Made by a program: the position numbers and the translations under genes
Notes under the pieces: generated by a model
Told to the model about the DNA's origin: nothing
The model's database searches: none
Seen by the model: only the letters and a program-made list of their open reading frames with translations
Part shown: piece by piece, positions 9,201-16,729 of the stretch
Numbering within the stretch: position 1 is the first letter of the stretch
Layout of the letters: each line of letters begins with the position of its first letter
NCBI RefSeq assembly: GCF_026008495.1
Contig: NZ_BQUN01000128.1
Span: 38,838-102,837 of the forward strand
DNA from: Streptomyces sp. A012304
GTDB taxonomy: Bacteria > Actinomycetota > Actinomycetes > Streptomycetales > Streptomycetaceae
Direction of reading: 5' to 3'
Length of the DNA: 64,000 nucleotides

Positions 9201-10151
9201 CCGGGCGACCTGTTCCTTCGCCGTACGGGTGCGCTGCTCGTTGGCGGACTCGGCGCTCGCGAGCGCCTTCTCGGCGGCCGTCTTGGCCTCGGCGACGAGC
9301 TTCTCGGCCTGCGCGCGGGCCTCGCGCAGCGCGGTGTCGGCCTCGGCCATGCGCTGTTCGGCGGCGCGGCTCAGCTCGCTCGCCTGGCGGCGGGCAGCGT
9401 CGGACTCGGTGGCCGTGGAGGTGCGCAGCGCCTCGGCGTGGTCGGTGGCCTCCTGGGCCTGCGTGGAGGCGGCGTTCAGCAGCCGCTCGGCGTCCGCGCG
9501 GGCCCGGCGCAGCAGCTGTTCGGCCTCCGCGCGGGCCGCCTCGGCCTCGCCCTGGAGCCGCTGCTGGGCCTGTGCGGCCAGCCGCTCGGCCTCGGCACGG
9601 GCGGCGGCCAGGGCCTGCTCGGCCTCGGCGCGGGACTCGTCGAGCAGCCGCCGCGCCTGGGCCTCGGTGCGGGCGCGCAGTTGCTCCGCCCACGCCACGT
9701 TCTCGTTGACGTGCGACTCGACGGTCTGGCGGCGCTCGGCCAGTTCCTGGTCGAGCTGCTGACGCCGGGCCACCGCCTCCTGGTGCAGCTCCGCCTGGAG
9801 GCGGGCGGCCTGCTCGGCGTGCTCCTGGAGGATGCGCTGGGTCTGCGCCCGCGCCTGGCTCAGCTCGCGCTCGGCGTCGGCGCGGATCTGGTCGGCCTGC
9901 ATCTGCGCGTTGCGCAGCAGCTGCTCGGCCTGGTAGCCGATGTCGCCGCCGTCGAACGCGGGCCGGGACATGATGGTGCGCCGCGCCTCGTGCAACTTGG
10001 CGCGCAGCACCTCGACCTGGTAGCCGAGGTCCTCGGCGTGCTGGATCGCCTTTTCCCGCTCGGTCTTCAGCCGCTTCATCTCGGCTTCGAACCGAGTGAG
10101 GTGGTCGACGTCAGCCGCCGGCTCCCGCTCCTGGCTCTCGTAGCCCCGCAC
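6237..10151 (-). CDS. scy: Scy, giant coiled-coil polarisome scaffold protein
   Basis: This protein of ~1304 residues is nearly all coiled coil after an N-terminal segment (VRGYESQEREPAADVDHL, then MKRLKTEREKAIQHAEDLGY with a DivIVA-like look). The body is built of degenerate repeats such as EAERLRTEA, EEADRVRADA and AEAERVRVEA; Scy and FilP are known for a hendecad-based 51-residue coiled-coil variant. Length and neighbourhood match Scy (SCO5397 from memory), which clusters DivIVA and FilP and controls tip number in hyphae. I start at the GTG at 10151, which gives the known VRGYE N-terminus; a TTG ten codons upstream is less likely. The repeats create very long spurious frames on both strands. 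Confidence 0.93.
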   Translation of the reverse strand: MRGYESQEREPAADVDHLTRFEAEMKRLKTEREKAIQHAEDLGYQVEVLRAKLHEARRTIMSRPAFDGGDIGYQAEQLLRNAQMQADQIRADAERELSQARAQTQRILQEHAEQAARLQAELHQEAVARRQQLDQELAERRQTVESHVNENVAWAEQLRARTEAQARRLLDESRAEAEQALAAARAEAERLAAQAQQRLQGEAEAARAEAEQLLRRARADAERLLNAASTQAQEATDHAEALRTSTATESDAARRQASELSRAAEQRMAEADTALREARAQAEKLVAEAKTAAEKALASAESANEQRTRTAKEQVARLVSEATKEAETTKADAEQLVADARAEAEKIVAEAAEKARTITAEESATQLSKAAKTAEDVLNKAQEDARRTTKAAAEEAERIRREAEAEADRLRGEAHDIAEQLKGAAKDDTKEYRAKTVELQEEARRLRGEAEQLRSDAVAEGEKIRAEARKEAVQQIEEAAKTAEELLSKAKADADELRQKATADSEKVRTEAIERATTLRRQAEETLERTRQEAEQQRDEAIGLAETITSNAEQAARELREEAERAIEARQAEAAEELTRLHSEAESRLTAAEQALTDAREEAARIRREAAEETERLRAESAERIRSLQQQADEEADRLRTEAAADASASRAEGEAVAVRLRSEAAAEAERLKTEAQDTADRVRAEAQAAAERLAAEASETLAAAQEEAARRRREAEELLGAARQEADQERQRAREQSEELLASARKRVEDAQAEAVRLVEEADRRATEMVSAAEQHAQQVRDSVAGLHEQAQEEITGLRSAAEHAADRTRREAEEEADRVRADAYAERERASEDASRVRREANEEAEAARALAERTVGDAIAEAERLRSEASAYSQRVRTEASDTLAEADQAAARTRADAREDANRIRSDAATQADTLITEARAEAERLQTETVAEAERLRTETAAEAERVRVEALEEAERLRTESVAKAEKLIGDASGDAERLRAEAAETVGSAQQHAERIRAEAERVKAEAAAEADRMMSVARDEADRTLDEARNDANKRRSEAAEQVDKLITETTAEADKLLTEAQQQALKTTAEAEAQADTMVGAARNEADRLVSEATVEGNARVEKARTDADELLVGARRDATAIRERAEELRDRITTEIEELHERARREAAETMKSTGDRCDALIKAAEEQLAKAQAKAKELVSEANSEAGKVRIAAVKKAEGLLKEAELKKSALIKEAEELKAEAIREARRTVEEGKRELEVLVRRREDINAEISRVQDVLEALESFEAPSSNKDGGVKAGATVGSPRSGGKSPEG

Positions 10152-10302
10152 TGCGCGGTCCCATCCGTCCCCTGGTCGCAAGCTTCTCCAAACGAGCTCC
10201 GTCCATCCGCCGAACGGGGCCCCCGGGGAATGGTGTCAGATCAACGGCGGAGCACGGGCTGCTGCCCCGACGCTCGTCCCCCGAAACCCGGACCCCGGCT
10301 GG

Positions 10303-10352
10303 GTCCTGCCGACGGGCGGCAGGACACCGGTCGCCCTGGCTGAGCGGCGACC
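10303..10352 (-). terminator. two consecutive hairpins after mce
   Basis: Two perfect stems lie between scy and mce: 9-bp arms at 10303-10311/10317-10325 (GTCCTGCCG) and 7-bp arms at 10329-10335/10346-10352 (GGTCGCC). They sit 34-83 nt beyond the mce stop codon and probably terminate mce transcription before scy. No T-run is evident. Confidence 0.45.
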
Positions 10353-10385
10353 GCCCCCAACCCTACCGGCCCCTATGTACGAGGG

Positions 10386-10826
10386 TCAGTGCTCAGGTGA
10401 CTCAACAGGCGCGGATGTGACCAGTTCTGTCAGTACTCCGTGGCAATCCTTGGGGTGCAGAAACGTGATCCGTGACCCCATGGAGCCGCGTCGCGGCTCT
10501 TCGTACAGAACGCGTACGCCCTTGCCGCGGATGTCGTCGGCGTCCGCGTCGACGTCCGCCGTACCGAAGGCGATGTGGTGCACGCCCTCCCCGTTCTTCG
10601 CCAGCCACTTGGCGACGGTGGAGTCCTCCCGGATCGGCTCCAGGAGCTGGAGGTACGAGGCGCCGCCGTCGGACGTATCGTTGATCTTGAGCATGGCCTC
10701 GCGCACGCCCTGTTCCTCGTTGACCTCGGAGTGGAACACCTCGAAGCCGTACGTGGAGCGGTAGAACTCGACGGTCGCGTCGAGGTCGTGGCAGGCGATC
10801 CCGATGTGGTCGATTCGCGTCAGCAT
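10386..10826 (-). CDS. mce: methylmalonyl-CoA epimerase
   Basis: This 146-residue vicinal-oxygen-chelate protein interconverts (R)- and (S)-methylmalonyl-CoA, connecting propionyl-CoA carboxylase to methylmalonyl-CoA mutase. The metal ligands expected for the family are visible: His7 in RIDHIGIA, Gln in SYLQLLEP, His in GVHHIAFG and Glu in HGVLTELV. Two beta-alpha-beta-beta-beta modules fit the sequence length. It is divergent from the thiolase at 10977 and close to meaB, a consistent cobalamin-mutase neighbourhood. SCO5398 is the likely S. coelicolor equivalent, from memory. Confidence 0.95.
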   Translation of the reverse strand: MLTRIDHIGIACHDLDATVEFYRSTYGFEVFHSEVNEEQGVREAMLKINDTSDGGASYLQLLEPIREDSTVAKWLAKNGEGVHHIAFGTADVDADADDIRGKGVRVLYEEPRRGSMGSRITFLHPKDCHGVLTELVTSAPVESPEH

Positions 10827-10976
10827 GGATTCAGTGCAGCGCTCCGGAGGTGGTTACGCAACGTGCGAGCGATCACACCGACAGCCAGGTGACGGGGCGG
10901 AGTACCGCTCAGTACATTCGAAGTAAACCCTCGTTCACTCCTCGGCCCGTGCAGGCCGGTAAGGGGATCGCAGCTC

Positions 10977-12179
10977 ATGACTGGAACGAACAGCACGACC
11001 TCGGTGATCGTCGCGGGCGCGCGCACGCCCATGGGGCGTCTGCTGGGCTCGCTGAAGTCCTTCTCCGGAGCCGACCTCGGCGGCTTCGCGATCAAGGCCG
11101 CCCTCGACCGTGCGGGGATCGGCGGCGACCAGGTGCAGTACGTGATCATGGGCCAGGTGCTCCAGGCCGGCGCGGGCCAGATCCCGGCCCGTCAGGCCGC
11201 CGTCAAGGCCGGCATCCCGATGAACGTCCCGGCGCTCACCATCAACAAGGTGTGCCTGTCGGGCCTGGACGCGATCGCGCTGGCCGACCAGCTGATCCGC
11301 GCGGGTGAGTTCGACGTGGTCGTGGCCGGCGGCCAGGAGTCCATGACGAACGCCCCCCACCTGCTGCCGAAGTCCCGCGAGGGCTTCAAGTACGGGGCGA
11401 TCGAGATGCTCGACGCGATGGCGTACGACGGTCTCACCGACTCCTTCGAGGGCGTCGCCATGGGCGAGTCCACGGAGAAGCACAACACCCGGCTCGGCAT
11501 CGCGCGCGAGGTGCAGGACGAGATCGCCGCCCTGTCCCACCAGCGGGCCGCCGCCGCGCAGAAGAACGGCCTGTTCGAGGCCGAGATCACCCCGGTGGAG
11601 ATCCCGCAGCGCAAGGGCGAGCCGGTCGTCTTCAGCAAGGACGAGGGCATCCGCCCGGAGACCACCGCCGAGTCGCTCGGCAAGCTGCGCCCGGCCTTCG
11701 CCAAGGACGGCACGATCACCGCGGGCTCGGCCTCGCAGATCTCCGACGGCGCCGCCGCCGTCGTCGTGATGAGCAAGGCCAAGGCGCAGGAGCTGGGCCT
11801 GGAGTGGATCGCGGAGATCGGCGCGCACGGCAATGTGGCCGGACCGGACAACAGCCTCCAGTCGCAGCCGTCCAACGCCATCCTGCACGCCCTGAAGAAG
11901 GAGGGCCTGGAGGTCTCCGACCTCGACCTCATCGAGATCAACGAGGCCTTCGCCGCCGTCGCGGTCCAGTCAATGAAGGACCTCGGGGTGTCCACGGAAA
12001 AGGTGAACGTCAACGGCGGTGCCATCGCCCTGGGCCACCCGATCGGCATGTCCGGCGCCCGGCTCGTGCTGCACCTGGCGCTGGAGCTGAAGCGGCGCGG
12101 CGGCGGGGTCGGCGCGGCCGCGCTGTGCGGTGGCGGCGGTCAGGGTGACGCGCTGATCGTCCGGGTACCGAAGGCCTGA
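10977..12179 (+). CDS. acetyl-CoA C-acetyltransferase (biosynthetic thiolase)
   Basis: This 400-residue thiolase catalyses reversible condensation of two acetyl-CoA to acetoacetyl-CoA. The nucleophilic Cys93 lies in NKVCLSGLDAI, the pantetheine loop reads GGQESMTNAPHLL, and the C-terminal catalytic pieces NEAFAAVAV, GHPIGMSGAR (His) and ALCGGGGQGDA (Cys) are intact. Acetoacetyl-CoA feeds the ethylmalonyl-CoA pathway, butyryl-CoA supply and ketone metabolism, which fits meaB downstream (37 nt away), mce upstream and icmA at 24.3 kb. An AAGGGG sequence about 10 nt before the ATG is the likely ribosome site. It could also act degradatively; direction is not decided by sequence. Confidence 0.94.
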   Translation: MTGTNSTTSVIVAGARTPMGRLLGSLKSFSGADLGGFAIKAALDRAGIGGDQVQYVIMGQVLQAGAGQIPARQAAVKAGIPMNVPALTINKVCLSGLDAIALADQLIRAGEFDVVVAGGQESMTNAPHLLPKSREGFKYGAIEMLDAMAYDGLTDSFEGVAMGESTEKHNTRLGIAREVQDEIAALSHQRAAAAQKNGLFEAEITPVEIPQRKGEPVVFSKDEGIRPETTAESLGKLRPAFAKDGTITAGSASQISDGAAAVVVMSKAKAQELGLEWIAEIGAHGNVAGPDNSLQSQPSNAILHALKKEGLEVSDLDLIEINEAFAAVAVQSMKDLGVSTEKVNVNGGAIALGHPIGMSGARLVLHLALELKRRGGGVGAAALCGGGGQGDALIVRVPKA

Positions 12180-12216
12180 GTCCCTCTTAGCCGAACCCCT
12201 CTCGAACGGAGCTGTG

Positions 12217-13173
12217 ATGCAGGACGTCTCCTCGCTGGTCGCCCAGGCCAGGGAAGGCCGGCCACGGGCCGTGGCCCGGCTGATCTCCCTGGTGGAGGGG
12301 GCGTCCCCGCAGCTCAGGGAGGTCATGGCGGCCCTGGCTCCGCTCACCGGAAACGCGTATGTGGTCGGTCTGACGGGTTCCCCGGGCGTGGGGAAGTCCA
12401 CGTCCACCTCGGCGCTGGTGACCGCCTACCGCAAGCAGGGCAAGCGGGTCGGCGTCCTCGCCGTCGACCCGTCGTCGCCGTTCTCCGGCGGCGCGCTGCT
12501 CGGCGACCGCGTCCGGATGTCCGAGCACGCCTCCGACCCCGGCGTCTACATCCGCTCCATGGCCACGCGCGGCCACCTCGGCGGCCTGGCCTGGGCGGCC
12601 CCGCAGGCCATCCGGGTCCTCGACGCGGCGGGCTGCGAGGTGATCCTCGTCGAGACGGTCGGCGTCGGCCAGTCGGAGGTCGAGATCGCCTCCCAGGCCG
12701 ACACCAGCGTGGTCCTGCTGGCCCCGGGCATGGGCGACGGCATCCAGGCCGCCAAGGCCGGGATCCTGGAGATCGGCGACGTGTACGTCGTCAACAAGGC
12801 CGACCGCGACGGCGCCGACGCCACGGCACGCGAACTCAACCACATGCTCGGCCTCGGCGAGGCCCGCGGCCCCGGCGACTGGCGCCCGCCGATCGTCAAG
12901 ACGGTCGCCGCGCGCGGCGAGGGCGTCGACGAGGTCGTCGAGGCCCTGGAGAAGCACCGGGCGTGGATGGAGGAGCACGACGTCCTCGCCGAGCGCCGCC
13001 GCGCCCGCGCCGCCCGCGAGGTCGAGACCATCGCGGTCACGGCCCTGCGCGAGCGCATCGGGGACCTCCACGGCGACCGCCGTCTGAGCGCGCTGGCCGA
13101 GCGGATCGTCGCCGGGGAGCTCGATCCGTACCGGGCGGCGGACGAGCTGGTGGCGGGGCTCACCGAGGGCTGA
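12217..13173 (+). CDS. meaB: MeaB, methylmalonyl-CoA mutase-associated GTPase chaperone
   Basis: This 318-residue G3E-type P-loop GTPase has Walker A GSPGVGKS (54-61), the VDPSSPFSGGALLGDR block, ETVGVGQSEVE (Walker B region) and NKAD for base recognition. MeaB/ArgK proteins assemble with adenosylcobalamin mutases, gate cofactor loading and protect against inactivation. The neighbouring mce and the icmA mutase subunit at 24.3 kb support this role. Two starts are possible: GTG at 12214 or ATG at 12217; the ATG has better spacing to the GGAG at 12208-12211. Older annotations call this family ArgK or arginine/ornithine transport ATPase, which is misleading. Confidence 0.95.
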   Translation: MQDVSSLVAQAREGRPRAVARLISLVEGASPQLREVMAALAPLTGNAYVVGLTGSPGVGKSTSTSALVTAYRKQGKRVGVLAVDPSSPFSGGALLGDRVRMSEHASDPGVYIRSMATRGHLGGLAWAAPQAIRVLDAAGCEVILVETVGVGQSEVEIASQADTSVVLLAPGMGDGIQAAKAGILEIGDVYVVNKADRDGADATARELNHMLGLGEARGPGDWRPPIVKTVAARGEGVDEVVEALEKHRAWMEEHDVLAERRRARAAREVETIAVTALRERIGDLHGDRRLSALAERIVAGELDPYRAADELVAGLTEG

Positions 13174-13195
13174 GCCGACGGTCGGAGCACGGCCG

Positions 13196-13223
13196 CGGGG
13201 GTACGGGTGATCCCGTACCCCCG
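13196..13223. terminator. bidirectional hairpin terminator
   Basis: A perfect 12-bp stem (13196-13207 and 13212-13223, GGGGGTACGGG core) with a TGAT loop lies in the 66-bp gap between the convergent meaB and PepSY genes. It probably stops transcription from both sides. Confidence 0.75.
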
Positions 13224-13239
13224 GCCGGGTGACCGTCCG

Positions 13240-13848
13240 TCAGTCGTCATGGTCCTGAGTGACCTTGCCCGTCCGCGCGTCGACCTTCCACTCGCCGCCC
13301 TTGGCCGTCTCCACGCTCCAGGCGGTGGCGCGGGCGTCGTCGTCCAGGTCCACATCGGTGACCGTGCCCTTGGCGGCGGCGGCCAGCGCGGCCTCACGGG
13401 CGTCGACGCTCGTGCCCTTCAGCGCGGCGAGGTCCGCACGGCCATCGGCGTCGGTGCCGTTGTCGTCGTCGGCCTCGTTGGTGTCGTCGGCGTCGTCGGC
13501 GTCGTCGGCGTCGCGGTGCGCGCCGAGGGCCTCGCCGGTGGTCGCGGAGACGTCGACGGTGTACTCGGTGCCGTCGGCCTTGACGATGTCCACCTGCCAG
13601 GCGCGCGCGCCGTCGTCGTCCCGGTCCGCGGCGACGGCGGTGCCCGGCGTGTGCTTCAGCGCGGCCGCGATGACCTCGGCGGCGGTCGGCTGCCCGGACC
13701 GCGCCTCGCCGCCCGTACCCGCCGCCGCGGCCGCGGGCCGCGCCTCGGGCGAGCCGCCTCGGGCGTCGTCGTCGGCGAAGGCCACCGCGGCACCCGCGCC
13801 GATCACGACGGACGCGGCGACGGCGGCGATGGCGAGCTTGCGCTTCAT
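13240..13848 (-). CDS. secreted or membrane-anchored PepSY domain protein
   Basis: The 202-residue protein begins with an export signal (MKRKLAIAAVAASVVIGAGAAVA). Two PepSY-like units follow: one around residues 52-105 (AAEVIAAALKHTPG ... WQVDIVKADGTEYTVDVSATTGE) and one around residues 140-200 (LDDDARATAWSVETAKGGEWKVDARTGKVTQ). Between them is an Asp/Ala-rich linker (DADDADDADD) encoded by a GTC-GTC-GGC microsatellite at about 13470-13510. PepSY domains are thought to inhibit peptidases or sense the envelope. It is divergent from an OmpR-type two-component pair, a common arrangement in Streptomyces, so it is probably a target of that system. Confidence 0.88.
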   Translation of the reverse strand: MKRKLAIAAVAASVVIGAGAAVAFADDDARGGSPEARPAAAAAGTGGEARSGQPTAAEVIAAALKHTPGTAVAADRDDDGARAWQVDIVKADGTEYTVDVSATTGEALGAHRDADDADDADDTNEADDDNGTDADGRADLAALKGTSVDAREAALAAAAKGTVTDVDLDDDARATAWSVETAKGGEWKVDARTGKVTQDHDD

Positions 13849-13891
13849 GAGGTTCCTCCCGAGTGGGTCACTGTGCGTTGTTCAAGACGTC

Positions 13892-13907
13892 CGTCACGTT
13901 CGTGACG
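13892..13907. promoter_or_regulatory. inverted repeat in the PepSY/response-regulator divergent promoter
   Basis: CGTCACG-TT-CGTGACG, perfect 7-bp arms, lies 44 bp upstream of the PepSY start codon. It is a candidate operator; the cognate regulator is inferred only from position. Confidence 0.4.
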
Positions 13908-13972
13908 TTGGTGTCTTTCATGTCGTTTCGCTGTCGACATGACCCACCCTCACCCACCGACGCTGAGGGGAA

Positions 13973-13999
13973 CCTGAAGCCACCTGAAGATCGCTTCAG
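13973..13999. promoter_or_regulatory. CCTGAAG direct repeats, candidate response-regulator box
   Basis: CCTGAAG occurs at 13973-13979 and again at 13983-13989 (10-nt period), and the second copy is the left arm of the inverted repeat CTGAAG-ATCG-CTTCAG (13984-13999). Direct heptamers spaced by one helical turn are the usual target of OmpR/PhoB regulators, and the site ends 23 bp before the response-regulator start. Confidence 0.5.
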
Positions 14000-14022
14000 C
14001 TTCGGTTTGCGACCCTGAACGC

Positions 14023-14691
14023 ATGCGCCTGCTCATCGTCGAGGACGAGAAACGACTCGCCCTGTCCCTGGCCAAGGGCCTGACCGCCGAGGGCTACGCC
14101 GTGGACGTCGTCCACGACGGCCTGGAGGGCCTGCACCGCGCGAGCGAGGCGCCGTACGACCTGGTCGTCCTCGACATCATGCTGCCCGGCATGAACGGCT
14201 ACCGGGTCTGCGCCGCACTGCGCGCCGCCGGGAACGACGTCCCGATCCTCATGCTCACCGCCAAGGACGGCGAGTACGACGAGGCGGAGGGCCTGGACAC
14301 GGGCGCCGACGACTATCTCACCAAGCCGTTCTCGTACGTCGTCCTCGTCGCCCGGGTGAAGGCCCTGCTGCGGCGGCGCGGGGCGGGCGCCGGGGCCTCG
14401 CCCGTGCACGTCCACGGCGCACTGAGCGTCGACACCGCCGCCCGCCGGGTGCTGCTGGACGGCGACGAGGTGACGCTCACCGCCAAGGAGTTCGCCGTCC
14501 TGGAACAGCTGGTGGTGCGGGCCGGCGAGGTCGTCTCCAAGGCCGAGATCCTCGACCACGTCTGGGACTTCGCCTACGACGGCGACCCCAACATCGTCGA
14601 GGTGTACGTCAGCGTGCTGCGCCGCAAGCTGGGCGCGGGGCTCATCCGGACGGTCCGCGGCGCCGGGTACCGGCTGGAGGCGGCGCGGTGA
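14023..14691 (+). CDS. OmpR/PhoB-family response regulator
   Basis: The 222-residue regulator has an N-terminal receiver with the acidic pair in IVEDE, phospho-acceptor Asp51 in VVLDIMLPG, the conserved Thr in LMLTAKD and Lys in LTKPFSY. It is followed by a winged-helix DNA-binding domain (LTAKEFAVLEQLVVRAGEVVSKAEILDHVWD, then VEVYVSVLRRKLG). It overlaps the sensor kinase gene by 4 nt (GTGA), so the pair is coupled. Repeats just upstream (13973-13999) suggest autoregulation, and the divergent PepSY gene is a likely target. The signal is unknown; envelope stress or antimicrobial peptides are plausible for PepSY-linked systems. Confidence 0.94.
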   Translation: MRLLIVEDEKRLALSLAKGLTAEGYAVDVVHDGLEGLHRASEAPYDLVVLDIMLPGMNGYRVCAALRAAGNDVPILMLTAKDGEYDEAEGLDTGADDYLTKPFSYVVLVARVKALLRRRGAGAGASPVHVHGALSVDTAARRVLLDGDEVTLTAKEFAVLEQLVVRAGEVVSKAEILDHVWDFAYDGDPNIVEVYVSVLRRKLGAGLIRTVRGAGYRLEAAR

Positions 14692-16157
14692 GACGGCTGT
14701 TCGGTTCCGTCCGGGCCCGGGCCACGCTCGGCGCCACCCTCGTCGTCGCCGTCGCCCTGGTCGCCGCCGGGGCGGCCGTCCTGCTGTCGCTGCGCTCCAA
14801 TCTGAGCGGCCAGGCCGACGCGGAGGCGGAGCGCACCGCCCGGGAGGTCGCCGTCCAGCTGGCCGCCGGGCAGCCCTACGCCCGGCTGTCCCTGGACGAC
14901 GACGACCATCCCGTCCAGGTCGTCACCGAGGACGGCACGCTGGTCGCCGCAAGCGAGGACCTCCAGCGGATCAGCGGCACCGGGACGGACGCGGTCCGGC
15001 CGACGACGGCACCGGCCACGGCGCCGACGGGGTCACCCGTGACGGACGGCGAGGAGGACGGCGACGACGCCGCCGCGGACACCGACGACACCGACGAGGA
15101 CTCCGGCGCCGCGCTCAAGCCCGGCGAGATCGGCGAGGACACCTCCTACAGCGACGGCTCCGCCACCGTCGACGGCGACACCGCCGACTACCGCTTCGCC
15201 GCCGTGTCGGTCGAGACGCGGGACCGCGGCACCCTCACCGTGTACGCCGGCGCGCCCCTGGCCGCCGAGCGCGGGGCCGTCCGCAGCGCCCTCACCGTCA
15301 TGCTGATCGGCTTCCCGCTGCTGCTCGCCGTCGTCGCCGGCACGACCTGGCTGGTCACGCGGCGGGCGCTGCGCCCGGTGGAGGGGATCCGCGGCGAGAT
15401 GGCCGCGATCACCGCCTCCGCGGACCTGGCGCGCCGGGTGCCGGAGCCCGACACCCACGACGAGATCGCCCGGCTCGCCCGGACGACGAACGAGACGCTG
15501 GCCGCGCTGGAGACGGCCGTGGAGCGGCAGCGCCGGTTCGTCGCCGACGCCTCGCACGAGCTGCGCAGCCCCATCGCCTCGCTGCGCACCCAGCTGGAGG
15601 TGGGGGCCGCGCATCCCGGGCTGCTGGACGTGGCGGGGGCGGTCGAGGACACCGTACGGCTGCAGAATCTCGCCGCCGACCTGCTGTTGCTGGCGCGGCT
15701 GGACGCGGGGGAGGTGCCGGCGGACGCGCGGGTGGAGCTGGCGGCGCTGGCGCGGGAGGAGAGCGCGCACAGGGCGGGGGTCACCGTGGGCGCCGGGGCG
15801 GTGGAAGTGGCCGGATCGCGGGGGCAATTGCGGCGGGTGCTCGCCAACCTGCTGGACAACGCGGAGCGGCACGCCCGTTCGGCGGTCGGCGTGGCCGTGC
15901 GGCGGGAGGGGGAGTGGGCCGTCGTCGAGGTCACGGACGACGGGGACGGGGTGCCGGAGGCGGACCGGGAGCGGATCTTCGAACGGTTCGTCCGGCTCGA
16001 CGACGCGCGCAGTCGCGACGAGGGCGGGGCGGGCCTCGGCCTGGCGATCGCCCGCGATGTGGCCGTGCGGCACGGTGGGACGCTCACGGTCCGCCCGGCG
16101 CGCGGGACGGCGGCGGGCGGAGCCCTGTTCGAGCTCCGCCTGCCGGTCGCACGGTGA
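14688..16157 (+). CDS. sensor histidine kinase
   Basis: The 489-residue kinase has a first membrane helix at about residues 12-34, an extracytoplasmic region of ~160 residues containing an acidic low-complexity insert (EEDGDDAAADTDDTDEDSG), a second helix at about 200-223, a HAMP linker (ALRPVEGIRGEM), the H-box RRFVADASHELRSP with phospho-accepting His290, and the ATP-binding N (NLLDNAERHA), G1 (VTDDGDGVP), F and G2 (GAGLGLAIA) boxes. It starts at a GTG overlapping the regulator stop. The acidic insert is unusually long for this family and could bind cations or cationic peptides; that is inference. It ends 3 nt from the convergent MarR gene. Confidence 0.94.
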   Translation: MRRLFGSVRARATLGATLVVAVALVAAGAAVLLSLRSNLSGQADAEAERTAREVAVQLAAGQPYARLSLDDDDHPVQVVTEDGTLVAASEDLQRISGTGTDAVRPTTAPATAPTGSPVTDGEEDGDDAAADTDDTDEDSGAALKPGEIGEDTSYSDGSATVDGDTADYRFAAVSVETRDRGTLTVYAGAPLAAERGAVRSALTVMLIGFPLLLAVVAGTTWLVTRRALRPVEGIRGEMAAITASADLARRVPEPDTHDEIARLARTTNETLAALETAVERQRRFVADASHELRSPIASLRTQLEVGAAHPGLLDVAGAVEDTVRLQNLAADLLLLARLDAGEVPADARVELAALAREESAHRAGVTVGAGAVEVAGSRGQLRRVLANLLDNAERHARSAVGVAVRREGEWAVVEVTDDGDGVPEADRERIFERFVRLDDARSRDEGGAGLGLAIARDVAVRHGGTLTVRPARGTAAGGALFELRLPVAR

Positions 16158-16160
16158 GCG

Positions 16161-16637
16161 CTACGGGCGTCCCCGCTGCCCGCGGAGGTGGTCCGCGACG
16201 GGCTTCAGGGCCTGGTCGAGTTCCGCCAGGGCCTCGGGGGAGAGCAGGTCGATGAAGTGCCGCCGCACGGACGCCACATGATGGGGCGCCACCTTCTTCA
16301 TCGTCTCCATGCCGTGCTCGGTCAGCACCGCGTACAGGCCGCGGCGGTCCGACTCGCAGTTCTCCCGGCGCACCAGGTCCGCGTTCTCCATGCGGGTGAT
16401 CTGGTGCGAGAGGCGGCTCTTGGACTGGAGGGTGGCGGAGGCCAGGTCGCTCATCCGCATCCGGACGCCGTCCGACTCGGAGAGATTCACCAGGATCTCG
16501 TAGTCGTTCATCGTCAGGCCGAACGGCTGCAGGTCCTTTTCGAGCTGGTACGTCAACAGCCTGTTGACCTCCAGGTGGGTGCGCCAGGCGCACTGCTCCG
16601 CATCGGTCAGCCAGCGCGTGGCCGTTTCGGTCTCCAT
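16161..16637 (-). CDS. MarR family transcriptional regulator
   Basis: This 158-residue winged-helix regulator shows TYQLEKDLQPFGLTMNDYEILVNLSES, the recognition region MRMSDLASATLQSKSRLSHQITRME, and the wing RRENCESDRRGLYAVLTEHG, all standard for MarR dimers. The cysteine in NCESDRRG is in the wing and could be redox-active, but this is speculative. The 92-bp gap upstream is AT-rich for this genome and includes GTTGAAAGGTGAAC (near 16658-16671), a possible promoter/operator. It is convergent with the sensor kinase. Target genes may include the adjacent AIM24 operon. Confidence 0.9.
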   Translation of the reverse strand: METETATRWLTDAEQCAWRTHLEVNRLLTYQLEKDLQPFGLTMNDYEILVNLSESDGVRMRMSDLASATLQSKSRLSHQITRMENADLVRRENCESDRRGLYAVLTEHGMETMKKVAPHHVASVRRHFIDLLSPEALAELDQALKPVADHLRGQRGRP

Positions 16638-16729
16638 GAATGAAGTCTACCTAAAATGTTGAAAGGTGAACTAGTGAGAGTGCTGTGACGGTGCGCACGC
16701 GTTCGACGTCACACTCCGCAGACTACCGC

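Noticed and set aside
6199..9693. 1164-codon minus-strand frame in another phase of scy
   Set aside because: Composition is almost pure Gly/Arg/Ala; it is a by-product of GC bias in repeated codons.
6702..10343. 1213-codon plus-strand open frame opposite scy
   Set aside because: It is a Leu/Arg/Gly-rich mirror of the Ala/Glu coiled-coil repeats, with no domain or start signal. Scy on the other strand is clearly the real gene.
13470..13510. Possible CRISPR or minisatellite in the PepSY gene
   Set aside because: It is a short GTC-GTC-GGC coding microsatellite (DAD repeats) without spacers.
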